64,000 nt of DNA from Acidovorax radicis N35 (GCF_000204195.1 NZ_AFBG01000015.1:1-64000), one strand, 5' to 3'; numbered from the stretch's first letter, positions 26,211 through 34,855 are shown. The notes: generated from the sequence alone by a model not told the origin. A program made the numbers and translations.

Positions 26211-27563
26211 ATGACAACGCAGCACCACCCCACCCACCCATCGCCGGTATTGGCGACCGCCTCGACCCAGGTTGCGGGCACCACACCCACCCCCACGGCC
26301 TCCGCAATACGCAACCCCGCAACCGGCACCCGCTGGACGGCCACAGCCCACGACCTTTTCCCCGCCGTGGTGGCGGGGCTGGTGGCCGTGCTGATCTCGT
26401 ATGCCGGCCCCCTGCTGCTGGTGCTGCAGGCCGCGCAAGCCGGGCACCTGACGGCGGCGCAGGTCACCTCGTGGGTATGGGCCATCTCCATCGGCGCCGG
26501 GGCGTGCGGCCTGTGGATGAGCTGGCGCCAGCGCGTGCCCGTGGTCTGCGCGTGGAACACGCCCGGCGCGGCACTGCTGGCCAGCGCGCTGGTGGCCCTG
26601 CCCTACAGCCAGGTGATTGGCGCCTATCTGGTGGCCGCGGCGGCATTGCTGCTGATCGGGTGGACCGGCGTCTTCGACCGGCTGATGGCGCGCATCCCGC
26701 GCAGCCTGTGCGCCGCCATGCTGGCGGGCATCCTGCTGCGTTTTGGCGTGGACGCCTTTGGCGCCGCCCGCAGCACGGTGGAGGGCGCGCCTTGGCTGGT
26801 GGGCGCCATGTTTGCGGGCTACCTGCTCTTCAAGCAGCGCTCAGCCCGCTATGCGATTGCCCTCACCTTGCTGCTCGGGGTGGCCCTGTGGCAATGGCTG
26901 GGCTGGGGGCAGGTTGCGGCACAGCCCGCCGCCAGCGCCCTGGGCACATCGCCCTCCGCCTGGGGGCTGGCGTTGCCGGTGTGGACCACGCCCGAATTTT
27001 CATGGACGGCCATCCTGAGCACCGCGTTGCCCCTGGCAGTGCTGTGCCTTACCGGCCAGCAGGTGCCCGGCGTGGCCGTGCTGCGCGCATCAGGCTACAC
27101 CGCCCACAACAACCAGCTCATCGCGGGCACCGGCCTGGCCAGCCTGCTGCTGGCGCCGTTCGGTGCCCACGGCATCAACCTCGCGGCGATCACGGCCGCC
27201 ATCTGCACCGGCGAAGAAGCCCACCCGCTGCCCGAAAAGCGCTGGGTGGCCGGCGTGGCCTGCGGTGCGTTCTATCTGCTGCTGGGCAGCTTTGCAGGCG
27301 CCATCACCTACGCCTTTGCACAGCTGCCCGCCGCGCTGGTGAGCACCGTGGCCGGCTTGGCACTGCTGGGCGCCATCCAGAACGGACTGATCGGTGCCCT
27401 GGCCGAGCCCAGCGAGCGCGAAGCCGCACTCGTCACCTTTGTGGTCACCGCCTCCAACGTGAGCCTGCTGGGCCTGGGCTCGGCCTGCTGGGGGCTGGCG
27501 TTGGGGCTGCTGACCTGGTGGGTGCTCAAACCCTGCACCGCCGCTGTGCCCGCCAGGGCATAG
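26211..27563 (+). CDS. benE: Benzoate/H+ symporter BenE family transporter
   Basis: A 450-aa inner-membrane transporter starting at ATG 26211. After a 45-residue hydrophilic leader there are about 12 helices, with the family text VVCAWNTPGAALLASAL, VLCLTGQQVPGVAVLRASGY and FGAHGINLAAITAAICTGEEAHP. BenE imports benzoate with protons. No ben catabolic genes lie beside it, and the divergent MocR regulator makes a different substrate possible. Confidence 0.93.
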   Translation: MTTQHHPTHPSPVLATASTQVAGTTPTPTASAIRNPATGTRWTATAHDLFPAVVAGLVAVLISYAGPLLLVLQAAQAGHLTAAQVTSWVWAISIGAGACGLWMSWRQRVPVVCAWNTPGAALLASALVALPYSQVIGAYLVAAAALLLIGWTGVFDRLMARIPRSLCAAMLAGILLRFGVDAFGAARSTVEGAPWLVGAMFAGYLLFKQRSARYAIALTLLLGVALWQWLGWGQVAAQPAASALGTSPSAWGLALPVWTTPEFSWTAILSTALPLAVLCLTGQQVPGVAVLRASGYTAHNNQLIAGTGLASLLLAPFGAHGINLAAITAAICTGEEAHPLPEKRWVAGVACGAFYLLLGSFAGAITYAFAQLPAALVSTVAGLALLGAIQNGLIGALAEPSEREAALVTFVVTASNVSLLGLGSACWGLALGLLTWWVLKPCTAAVPARA

Positions 27564-27612
27564 GGGGTTGCCGGCCCGTGTACTGCGGCGCGGGGGATGG
27601 AGCGACAGGCTC

Positions 27613-28017
27613 TCAACCATCTCCCTTTGCGCAGTTCAGCATCCACTGAACGCCAAACCGATCGGTCAATTTGCCGTAGTAGTCGCCCCAAGCCTGGATG
27701 CCCAAGGGGGTTGTGACGGTCCCGCCAACCCCCAGGGCCTGAAAGAGCTTGTTCGTGGCATCCCGGTTGTCCATTGCCAGCAAGTGCGCAGAGCCCCGCA
27801 TGGGCTCGGCGTCATCGTTGTCCGAGGCATAGAAGAGAAGGCCGGGGCCCTGAAACTTGGCGTGCATGACCTTGCCGCGCAGGGCCTCATTCTTGACGGG
27901 CATGCCGTCGACACCGTAGCGCAGCACCTCCACGACGTGGCCAAGACCACATCGCGCATAGAAATCCAGAGCTTCGTCGCAGGTTGTGGTGAAGAACAGA
28001 TAGTTCGAGAGTTGCAT
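27613..28017 (-). CDS. VOC family protein (PhnB/YjdN-like)
   Basis: A 134-aa protein of the vicinal-oxygen-chelate superfamily in the PhnB-like branch: YLFFTTTCDEALDFYARCG at the start, MHAKFQGPGLLFYASD in the middle and WGDYYGKLTDRFGVQWMLN at the end. PhnB-like proteins generally lack the full metal site, and their function is unclear. About 80 bp separate it from the tautomerase gene on the same strand, so both may be under the TetR operators at 28.6 kb. Confidence 0.9.
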   Translation of the reverse strand: MQLSNYLFFTTTCDEALDFYARCGLGHVVEVLRYGVDGMPVKNEALRGKVMHAKFQGPGLLFYASDNDDAEPMRGSAHLLAMDNRDATNKLFQALGVGGTVTTPLGIQAWGDYYGKLTDRFGVQWMLNCAKGDG

Positions 28018-28097
28018 GGTCGTATCCCTGAAACGCGGAGCGAGGTTGCGACACTGTCGGCCCCGCTCCGCAAATTGGCTTGGCAGCCCCGGCGCTA

Positions 28098-28514
28098 TCA
28101 GGCCGCGGCAACCCCTGCACCGAGCTGCGCGTTGGTCAGAGCCATCCCGGCAATGCCCCAGGCCCCATCCACGGCGTGCACCACGTTGACCCAGATACGT
28201 TCCCTGGGATGCTGCGCGAGCGACAGCTCATGAATGATGTCCGTGGCCTCCTCGACGTAGCCGACTTGCACCTCGCGGCTGGCGAAGGCGAATGAAGGGA
28301 CCTTCCATTCGACGAAAACAACGGAGGCCTCCTGGGACCCGGAATACGTGTGCTCCTTCGGCACAAGGTGGATCGACCCCACGATATTGCGTTTCATCGC
28401 TTCGTTGCCCGCCAGCCCATGCCACTTGAGCATGGCATCGGACAGTCGGCTGAAGGCGACTTTTTCCTGGCCTTCGGGCAGGACGCCTTTGGTGAGGGTG
28501 AGAGTGAGTGGCAT
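28098..28514 (-). CDS. Tautomerase family protein
   Basis: A 138-aa protein beginning MPLTLTLTKGVLPEGQ, so that Pro is exposed as the catalytic N-terminal residue of the 4-OT/MIF superfamily after Met removal. Two beta-alpha-beta units are visible, the second at VQVGYVEEATDIIHELSL. The length fits fused-dimer tautomerases. It is divergent from a TetR regulator whose two operators lie 66-100 bp upstream of this start. Confidence 0.88.
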   Translation of the reverse strand: MPLTLTLTKGVLPEGQEKVAFSRLSDAMLKWHGLAGNEAMKRNIVGSIHLVPKEHTYSGSQEASVVFVEWKVPSFAFASREVQVGYVEEATDIIHELSLAQHPRERIWVNVVHAVDGAWGIAGMALTNAQLGAGVAAA

Positions 28515-28578
28515 GGGTGGTTCCAGGTCAAGACAACGGCGTTGAACTCATGCCCTGCCGTGTGCAGGACATTTCAAG

Positions 28579-28613
28579 TAACGATCGTTATCTAATAATA
28601 CATAACGATCGTT
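28579..28613. promoter_or_regulatory. Twin AACGATCGTT operators of the TetR/tautomerase promoter
   Basis: Two copies of the perfect palindrome AACGATCGTT, at 28580-28589 and 28604-28613, with centres 24 bp apart. They lie in an A+T-rich segment between the divergent tautomerase and TetR genes. This is the arrangement expected for two TetR dimers controlling both directions. Confidence 0.8.
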
Positions 28614-28660
28614 CTTTGAACAACTACAATCGTCTGCATCACACGCCAGAGGAGTTCCAC

Positions 28661-29263
28661 GTGGTTTCAAGGTCCGAGCAAAAGGTGCTGACGCGCCAAC
28701 GCATCCTGGAAGCCGCGGGGCGCGGGTTTCGCAAGGGAGGATTCGGCGGGGTCGGGGTGGATGGCCTGGCGAAGGAAGCGGGACTGACTTCGGGCGCTTT
28801 CTATGTTCATTTCGACTCCAAAGCCCACGCGTTTCGCGAATCGGTGGCGCAAGGCATGGCCGAATTGAAAGGCGGCGTGCAGTACTACCAGGCGGAGCAT
28901 GGGCGCGCCTGGTGGCCTGAATTCGTGCGCTTCTACCTTCGTGCCAAGCGCACCTGCGACCTGTCGGAAAGCTGCACGCTGCAAACCATGCCACCGGAAG
29001 TCGCGCGGGCGGACGAGGCCTCCCGCGCCAGCTTTGAAGTGGCCTTGCGCGATGTGGCGCAGGCAATCATCGATGGCCCCGCCTCACCCGGCGCGCCGCG
29101 GGAGCTGGGTGCCGCCTGCGCCGCCCTGTCTTCGCTGGTGGGCGCCGTCACGCTTGCGCGGGCGGTGGGGAGTGAAGCCTTCGCGGACCAGATCGCGGCG
29201 GTGGCGGAACAGGCATTGCTCGGCGCGGCGGCCGGCCACAAGGGCCCTGGCAAAGCCCGCTGA
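28661..29263 (+). CDS. TetR/AcrR family transcriptional regulator
   Basis: A 200-aa regulator. The start is placed at GTG 28661 because an AGGAG ribosome-binding site lies 7 bp before it and translation further upstream would run through the operators. The TetR helix-turn-helix is clear at about residues 10-55 (RILEAAGRGFRKGGFGGVGV, then GAFYVHFDSKAHAF). The C-terminal domain binds an unknown ligand. It probably represses itself and the divergent tautomerase gene. Confidence 0.92.
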   Translation: MVSRSEQKVLTRQRILEAAGRGFRKGGFGGVGVDGLAKEAGLTSGAFYVHFDSKAHAFRESVAQGMAELKGGVQYYQAEHGRAWWPEFVRFYLRAKRTCDLSESCTLQTMPPEVARADEASRASFEVALRDVAQAIIDGPASPGAPRELGAACAALSSLVGAVTLARAVGSEAFADQIAAVAEQALLGAAAGHKGPGKAR

Positions 29264-29312
29264 ATCCGGGGCCGGAAGGTCCGTGGCGGCGGGGCCCGGC
29301 CCCGCCACAAGA

Positions 29313-30326
29313 TCAGTCCAGGCTAGCGCCAGACTCCTTGACGACCTTGCCCCATTTCACCGACTCGGACTGGATAAAGGCGGCGAACTGCTCGGGCGTC
29401 TCGCTATACGTTTCGGCGCCCTGCTCGTTGATCTTCTTTTTCACCTCAGCCTGGTTCAGCACCTTGACCAGCGCGGTGTTCAGCTTGGCCAGCACCGGTG
29501 CGGGCGTGCCCGTGGGCGCGAACATGCCGAACCACGACGTGGCCTCATACCCGGGCACGCCGGCTTCGGCGATGGTGGGCACGTTGGGCAGCTCGGGCGA
29601 ACGCTTGGCCGTGGTCACGGCAATGGGGACCAGCTTGCCGCTGCGCACGTGCTGGATGGCCGAGGGCATGTTGTCGAACATGATGCCGATCTGGTTGCCC
29701 AGCAGGTCGGTCACAGCCGGTGCGCTGCCCTTGTAAGGCACGTGCACCATGTCCACCTTGGCCAGGCTCTTGAACAGCTCGCCCGACAGGTGGATGGAGC
29801 TGCCGTTGCCCGAGGAGCCGAAGTTGACCTTGCCCGGGTTGGCCTTGGCGTAGGCGATCAGCTCCTTCACGCTCTTGTAGGGCTGTGCGGGGTTGGCCAC
29901 CAGCAGGTTGGGCACATTGGCCACACGCGAGAGCGGCGCGAAGTCCTTGATGGGATCGAACGGCATCTTCTTGTACAGGCTGGCGTTGATGGCGTGGGTG
30001 CCCACCGTGCCCATGAACAGGGCGTAGCCATCTGCCGAGGCCTTGGCCGCCAGCGCGCCACCGATGTTGCCGCCCGCACCGGCGCGGTTGTCCACGATGA
30101 CCGACTGGCCGAGTTCGGTGGTCAGCGCCTGGCCGATGATGCGGGCCAGGATGTCGGTGGTGCCGCCTGCGGCAAAGGGCACGACGATGGTGACGGGCTT
30201 GGTGGGATAGGCCTGGGCCATTGCTGCGCTGCTGCCCAGCAGGCCAGCACCGGCGATGGCGGCGACGCCCGCGCAGGCAGCGGCCGACAGTGCGAAGCGA
30301 CGGGTGGTGTGGATGGAACGGGTCAT
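29313..30326 (-). CDS. Bug-family tripartite tricarboxylate transporter binding protein
   Basis: A 337-aa periplasmic binding protein with a twin-Arg-like basic start, a hydrophobic signal segment to about residue 39 (AMA-QAYP) and the Bug signatures YPTKPVTIVVPFAAGGTTD and DNRAGAGGNIGG. Bug proteins are very numerous in Burkholderiales, mostly without dedicated permeases, and bind small carboxylates. The gene follows pcaF-SDR on the same strand, which suggests an aromatic or dicarboxylate-type ligand. Confidence 0.93.
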   Translation of the reverse strand: MTRSIHTTRRFALSAAACAGVAAIAGAGLLGSSAAMAQAYPTKPVTIVVPFAAGGTTDILARIIGQALTTELGQSVIVDNRAGAGGNIGGALAAKASADGYALFMGTVGTHAINASLYKKMPFDPIKDFAPLSRVANVPNLLVANPAQPYKSVKELIAYAKANPGKVNFGSSGNGSSIHLSGELFKSLAKVDMVHVPYKGSAPAVTDLLGNQIGIMFDNMPSAIQHVRSGKLVPIAVTTAKRSPELPNVPTIAEAGVPGYEATSWFGMFAPTGTPAPVLAKLNTALVKVLNQAEVKKKINEQGAETYSETPEQFAAFIQSESVKWGKVVKESGASLD

Positions 30327-30472
30327 GGTTTGTCTCCTTCAGGAAGGTGGATGGAAATGGGTCTCACGAGCGCGGAATCCGCCGCGCCGTGGCCTCAACC
30401 GGGCGCCGAGGCCTCCGGGCGAGAACAGGGGTGCGCCCCTTTCAGGGCTGCAGTAAAAATGCGTTCAGGTGG

Positions 30473-31225
30473 CTAGACAGGTGCCACGCCGAGCGTCGTA
30501 CCACCGCACACGTACAAAACCTGCCCGGTCACGAAACCGTTGTCGGGCGAGAGGAAGAACAGCGCCGCGCGCGCCACGTCGTCGGGCGTGCCCATGCGGC
30601 CCACGGCAATGCTGTTCAGGATGCGCTGCGTTTGCGACGCACCGTCGGGGTTGCTCTGGCGGAACAGCTCGGTGGCAATCGGCCCGGGGCCGATGGCGTT
30701 GACGGTGATGCCGTCACGCCCCAGCTCCATGGCCAGCGTGCGTGTCATGCCGATCATTCCGGCCTTGGTGGCCGAATACACGATGCGGTCGGCCTTGCCC
30801 AGTGCGGCGCGCGACGACATGTTGACGATGCGGCCCTGACCGCTGGCGCGCAGCGAGGGCAGAAAAGCCTGCACCAGCAGCATGGGCGCGCGCAGATGCA
30901 GGCCCACCACGTCGTCCAGGTGCGCCGTGGTGGCGGTGTCGATGGTGCCGGGGCGTGTGGCGCCGGCGTTGTTCACCAGCGCCGTGACGTTGTGCTTTGC
31001 GGCGATCTCCGCCGCGCGATCGCGGGTTGAGGCCTCGTCGGTCAGGTCGCCCTGGTAGGACGTGAGTTGCGGGTGGCTCCAGCTGGGCAGCACGTAGTCC
31101 AGGTTGACCACGGCGCGGCCCTGGGCCAGCACGGCCTCGGCGATGGCGCGGCCGATGCCGTTGCTCGCACCGGTGATGACGGTGACGGCGGTGGCAGAAA
31201 TGCTCTTGGAATCTGCCACGGTCAC
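30473..31225 (-). CDS. SDR family oxidoreductase in the pca operon
   Basis: A 250-aa classical short-chain dehydrogenase. The start is GTG 31225, in a 4-bp overlap with the pcaF stop; GTG 31219 is an alternative. NAD(P) motif TVITGASNGIGRAIAE, NNAGATRPG, and the active site Y-x3-K in YSATKAGMIGMTRTLAMELG are all visible. The coupling with the thiolase suggests a 3-hydroxyacyl or ring-derived alcohol substrate, but the standard beta-ketoadipate pathway needs no SDR. Confidence 0.9.
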   Translation of the reverse strand: MTVADSKSISATAVTVITGASNGIGRAIAEAVLAQGRAVVNLDYVLPSWSHPQLTSYQGDLTDEASTRDRAAEIAAKHNVTALVNNAGATRPGTIDTATTAHLDDVVGLHLRAPMLLVQAFLPSLRASGQGRIVNMSSRAALGKADRIVYSATKAGMIGMTRTLAMELGRDGITVNAIGPGPIATELFRQSNPDGASQTQRILNSIAVGRMGTPDDVARAALFFLSPDNGFVTGQVLYVCGGTTLGVAPV

Positions 31226-32433
31226 ACACGCTCCAGGATGATGGCGATGCCCTGCCCCACGCCGATGCACATGGTGCACAGCGCATAGTGGCCGGCATGT
31301 TCGTGCAGGCGGTTCACAGCGGTGGTCACCAGGCGCGCGCCGCTGGCACCCAGCGGGTGGCCCAGCGCAATGGCGCCACCCCAGGCGTTCACACGTGCGT
31401 CGTCGTCCTTGATGCCGAGGGCGCGCAGCACCGCCAGGCCCTGCGCGGCAAAGGCTTCGTTGAGCTCGATCACGTCCAGGTGGTCGATGGTCAGGCCTGT
31501 CTGCGCCAGCACCTTTTGCGTGGCGGGCGTGGGGCCAAAGCCCATGATGCGCGGCGCCACACCGGCCACCGCCATGCCCACCACGCGGGCGCGGGGCTTG
31601 AGGCCGTACTTGGCGGCATGGGCTTCGTCGGCCAGCAACAGCGCGCAGGCGCCGTCGTTCACGCCGCTGGCGTTGCCCGCGGTCACCGTGCCGTCGGGCC
31701 GCACCACGCCCTTGAGCTTGGCCAGCGCTTCCAGGCTGGTCTCGCGCGGGTGTTCGTCCTGGCTGACGATGATGGCGTCGCTCTTCTTTTGCGGGATGTG
31801 CACCGGCACGATCTCGCGCGCCAGGTGGCCGGCCTTGATCGCCGCCACGGCATTGAGCTGACTGGCCAGGGCCATGCGGTCCTGTGCTTCGCGCTCGATG
31901 CCGAAGTCGGTGGCCACGTTCTCGGCAGTTTCGGGCATGGAGTCGACGCCGTACTTTTCCTTCATCAGCTTGTTGATGAAGCGCCAGCCGATGGTGGTGT
32001 CGTACACCGCGTTGTTGCGGCTGAAGGCCGACTCGGCCTTGGGCATGACGAAGGGCGCGCGGCTCATGCTCTCCACGCCGCCCGCGATCATCAGGCCCGC
32101 CTCGCCCGCCTTGATGGCGCGCGCTGCGGTGCCCACGGCATCGAGCCCCGAGCCGCACAGGCGGTTGATGGTGGCGCCGGGCACGTCGATGGGCAAGCCC
32201 GCCAGCAGGCTGCTCATGTGGGCCACGTTGCGGTTGTCTTCACCGGCCTGGTTGGCGCAGCCGTAGAGCACGTCGGTCACGGCCGCCCAGTCCACGCCGG
32301 GGTTGCGGTCCATCAGCGCCTTGATGGGGATGGCGCCCAGGTCGTCGGTGCGCACGCTGGAGAGCGCGCCGCCGTAGCGGCCGAAGGGGGTGCGGATGGC
32401 GTCGCAGATGAAGGCTTGGCGTTGTGGGCTCAT
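31222..32433 (-). CDS. pcaF: 3-oxoadipyl-CoA thiolase
   Basis: A 403-aa thiolase that cleaves 3-oxoadipyl-CoA to succinyl-CoA and acetyl-CoA, the last step of the beta-ketoadipate pathway. Catalytic residues: C93 in NRLCGSGLDAV, His in LGHPLGASGARL and C389 in MCIGVGQG. The opening AFICDAIRTPFGRYGGALSS is characteristic of the PcaF subgroup. It follows pcaIJ after a 146-bp spacer holding a REP-like element. Confidence 0.95.
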   Translation of the reverse strand: MSPQRQAFICDAIRTPFGRYGGALSSVRTDDLGAIPIKALMDRNPGVDWAAVTDVLYGCANQAGEDNRNVAHMSSLLAGLPIDVPGATINRLCGSGLDAVGTAARAIKAGEAGLMIAGGVESMSRAPFVMPKAESAFSRNNAVYDTTIGWRFINKLMKEKYGVDSMPETAENVATDFGIEREAQDRMALASQLNAVAAIKAGHLAREIVPVHIPQKKSDAIIVSQDEHPRETSLEALAKLKGVVRPDGTVTAGNASGVNDGACALLLADEAHAAKYGLKPRARVVGMAVAGVAPRIMGFGPTPATQKVLAQTGLTIDHLDVIELNEAFAAQGLAVLRALGIKDDDARVNAWGGAIALGHPLGASGARLVTTAVNRLHEHAGHYALCTMCIGVGQGIAIILERV

Positions 32434-32480
32434 GGTGTTGTCTCCTCGTTTCTATGGACTCAGTGGAAATGCCCCCAGAC

Positions 32481-32549
32481 CGTCCGGCCTGAGCTTGTCG
32501 AAGGGCCGCGCTGACAGCGCCCTGGCTTCGACAGGCTCAGCCCGAACGG
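32481..32549. repeat. REP-like palindrome (CTGAGCCTGTCGAAG family), copy 2
   Basis: CTGAGCTTGTCGAAG (32489-32503) and CTTCGACAGGCTCAG (32526-32540) pair with one G/T difference; CCGTCCGG-type and CCCGAACGG flanks extend it. It fills the pcaJ-pcaF gap and could stabilise the pcaIJ transcript end or attenuate transcription into pcaF. Confidence 0.88.
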
Positions 32550-32579
32550 GTGGGGTGTGGTGATGACGAAATGACGCAT

Positions 32580-33266
32580 TCAAACGGCGGCTGCACGGAT
32601 GGGCAGACCCACCAGTTGTTCCAGCTCAGGCAACTGCAGGCCGGGCACGGTGTCGATGAGCTGCAGCCCCGTGGGCGTGCAGGCCAGTGTGCACAGATCG
32701 GTGTAGATGCGCTTCACGCAGGCGACACCGGTGAGCGGGTAGGTGCATTGCGTCACGATCTTGCTGGCACCCTGCTTGGTGAGCAGGTCCATCATCACCC
32801 AGGTCTGCTTGGCGCCGATGGCCAGGTCCATGGCGCCGCCCACGGCAGGGATGGCGCCGGGCTCGCCCGTGCTCCAGTTGGCCAGGTCGCCCGTGGCGCT
32901 GACCTGGAAGGCACCCAGCACGCAGATGTCGAGGTGCCCGCCGCGCATCATCGCGAAGCTGTCCGCGTGGTGAAAATACGCACCGCCGGGCAGCAGCGTC
33001 ACCGGCTGCTTGCCAGCGTTGATGAGGTCGTAGTCCTCCAGCCCCGCAGCTGGCGCCGGGCCCATGCCCAGGATGCCGTTCTCGCTTTGCAGGATGACCT
33101 CACGGCCCGCGGGAATGTGGTTGGCCACCAGGGTGGGCTGGCCGATGCCCAGGTTGACGTAGGCGCCGTCGTGGATGTCCTGCGCCACGCGCTTCGCCAG
33201 TACTTCTTTACTACGCTTTTGATAGCTGCTCACGCTGGTTCCTTGTGCGGTAGGGGCCGATTTCAT
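32580..33266 (-). CDS. pcaJ: 3-oxoadipate CoA-transferase subunit B
   Basis: A 228-aa subunit of succinyl-CoA:3-oxoadipate CoA-transferase. The catalytic glutamate is E62 in SENGILGMGPAP, and the AYVNLGIGQPTLVANHIP and GGAMDLAIGAKQTWVMMDL family motifs are present. The first about 15 residues (MKSAPTAQGTSVS) form an extension, and the codons for SYQKRSKEV match the tail of the dispersed repeat. The start overlaps the pcaI stop by 4 bp. Confidence 0.95.
   Translation of the reverse strand: MKSAPTAQGTSVSSYQKRSKEVLAKRVAQDIHDGAYVNLGIGQPTLVANHIPAGREVILQSENGILGMGPAPAAGLEDYDLINAGKQPVTLLPGGAYFHHADSFAMMRGGHLDICVLGAFQVSATGDLANWSTGEPGAIPAVGGAMDLAIGAKQTWVMMDLLTKQGASKIVTQCTYPLTGVACVKRIYTDLCTLACTPTGLQLIDTVPGLQLPELEQLVGLPIRAAAV
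33201..33230. repeat. Dispersed repeat, copy 6 (tail only, in pcaJ)
   Basis: On the minus strand the text AGCAGCTATCAAAAGCGTAG, followed by TAAAG, matches the tail of copy 8 (AGTAGCTATCAAAATAGTAG). It is within the 5' coding part of pcaJ. The similarity is short and could be chance. Confidence 0.45.
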
Positions 33267-33964
33267 GCCGACTTCCTGAAGCCGCCGGCCTGTGTGGCGG
33301 TGCGGTCGATCTTCACGACATGGGTCACGTAGATGCCGGGCGTGACGATGGCTTCCGGGTCCAGCGCGCCCAGTTCGACCACCTCGTGCACGGTGGCGAT
33401 CGTGGTCTTGGCGGCCGTGGCCATCACCGGGCCGAAGTTGCGCGCCGACATGCGGTAGGTCAGGTTGCCCCAGCGGTCGCCCTGCTCGGCCTTGATCAGC
33501 GCCACGTCGCCGTGGATGGGAAATTCGAGCACGTAGTGCTTGCCATTGATCTCGCGCGTTTCCTTGCCGGCCGCCAGCTCGGTGCCGTGGGCCGTGGGGC
33601 AGAAAAAGGCGCCGATGCCCGCACCCGCAGCGCGCAGGCGCTCGGCCAGGTTGCCCTGGGGCACGAGTTCGAGTTCGAGCTTGCCGCTGCGGTACAGGTC
33701 GTCGAACACATAGCTGTCGACCTGGCGCGGAAAGCTGCAGATGATCTTGCGCACCTGGCCGGCCTTGAGCAGCGCGGCCAGGCCCTGGTCGGCATTGCCG
33801 GCGTTGTTGTTGACCACCGTGAGGTCGCGCGCGCCCTGGGCGATCAGGCCGTCGATCAGCTCGCCCGGAATGCCTGCCGTGCCAAACCCGCCTATCAACA
33901 CCGTGGCACCATCCTTCACCCCTGCAAGGGCCTGGGCCACCGACTCCGCCAGTTTGTTGATCAT
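33263..33964 (-). CDS. pcaI: 3-oxoadipate CoA-transferase subunit A
   Basis: A 233-aa subunit A, read from ATG 33964 (MINKLAESVAQAL); a longer frame would run into the operator region. Family motifs: GGFGTAGIPGELIDGL, NNNAGNADQGLAALL and CPTAHGTELAAGKETREING. With PcaJ it activates 3-oxoadipate with succinyl-CoA. It is the first gene of the pcaIJF-SDR(-Bug) operon and divergent from an IclR regulator. Confidence 0.95.
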   Translation of the reverse strand: MINKLAESVAQALAGVKDGATVLIGGFGTAGIPGELIDGLIAQGARDLTVVNNNAGNADQGLAALLKAGQVRKIICSFPRQVDSYVFDDLYRSGKLELELVPQGNLAERLRAAGAGIGAFFCPTAHGTELAAGKETREINGKHYVLEFPIHGDVALIKAEQGDRWGNLTYRMSARNFGPVMATAAKTTIATVHEVVELGALDPEAIVTPGIYVTHVVKIDRTATQAGGFRKSA

Positions 33965-34002
33965 CGAACTGCTTTCATGACGTGCTTGACTCCAGATAGA
34001 AT

Positions 34003-34038
34003 TTGTTCGTTTATAGAACAAATGTTCGCATAAAGAAT
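34003..34038. promoter_or_regulatory. Tandem PcaR-like operators
   Basis: Two 15-bp sites 19 bp apart: GTTCGTTTATAGAAC (34005-34019, part of perfect TTGTTC-N7-GAACAA) and GTTCGCATAAAGAAT (34024-34038, eleven of fifteen bases identical). Both lie in an A+T-rich gap between pcaI and the IclR gene. GTTCG-N5-GAAC-type boxes are the form bound by PcaR proteins of the IclR family. Confidence 0.75.
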
Positions 34039-34054
34039 TATAGTTGGCATACGT

Positions 34055-34855
34055 ATGAATTTCCAAACCCCTGAAGCCAAAGACCCCAAACCCAGCGACA
34101 GCTATGTGCAGTCGTTCGCCCGCGGGCTGGAGGTGATCCGATCGTTCAGCGCCGCCCGGCCGCAGCAGACATTGAGCGAAGTGGCCGCGCAGACCGGCCT
34201 GACCCGCGCGGGCGCGCGCCGCATCCTGCTCACGCTGCAGACGCTGGGTTACGTAGAGACGGACGGCAAGCTCTTTCGGCTGAGCCCGCGCATTCTGGAT
34301 TTGGGATTTGCTTACCTCTCATCGCTGCCCATCTGGAACCTGGCCGAGCCGGTGATGGAAGACCTGGTGGAGGAGGTGCGCGAGTCGTCATCGGCCGCCG
34401 TGCTCGACGGCCTGGACATCGTCTATGTGCTGCGCGTGCCCACGCACAAGATCATGCGCACCACGCTGGGCGTGGGCTCGCGCCTGCCCGCGTGCTGGAC
34501 CTCGATGGGCCGCATGCTGTTGGCGGGCCTGCCGGATGACGAGTTGCAGGCCCGGCTGCGGGGCCACCCCATGGACCGTTTTACCGAGCACACCACCACG
34601 GATGGGGACACTCTGCTCGCCCACATCCGCCTGGCGCGGCAGCAGGGTTGGTGCCTGGTGAATCAGGAGCTGGAAGAGGGTTTGATATCGATTGCCGCGC
34701 CGCTGACCAACCGCACGGGGCAGACGGTGGCGGCGCTCAACATCAGCGGGCAGGCCAACCGCACGAGTGCGGCGGTGATGCAGGAGAGCTTGTTGCCTGC
34801 GCTGCTGCGCGCGGCCAAAACCATCTCACGGATGATGGGCGCGCCAAGAGGTTGA
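34055..34855 (+). CDS. pcaR: IclR family regulator (PcaR-like)
   Basis: A 266-aa IclR-type regulator: winged helix at about residues 20-75 (ALEVIRSFSAARPQQTLSEV is represented as GLEVIRSF and TLSEVAAQTGLTRAGARRIL) and effector domain to about 260. It opens with YVQSFARGLEVI, typical of PcaR/PobR proteins. It is divergent from pcaI with two tandem operators between them, so it probably activates pcaIJF in response to 3-oxoadipate. The gene symbol rests on context and subgroup. Confidence 0.87.
   Translation: MNFQTPEAKDPKPSDSYVQSFARGLEVIRSFSAARPQQTLSEVAAQTGLTRAGARRILLTLQTLGYVETDGKLFRLSPRILDLGFAYLSSLPIWNLAEPVMEDLVEEVRESSSAAVLDGLDIVYVLRVPTHKIMRTTLGVGSRLPACWTSMGRMLLAGLPDDELQARLRGHPMDRFTEHTTTDGDTLLAHIRLARQQGWCLVNQELEEGLISIAAPLTNRTGQTVAALNISGQANRTSAAVMQESLLPALLRAAKTISRMMGAPRG

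Noticed and set aside
30473..32158. A 561-codon fusion frame joining the SDR to antisense-like sequence upstream
   Set aside because: The upstream part is an alternative frame of pcaF. GTG 31225 gives a standard 250-aa SDR.
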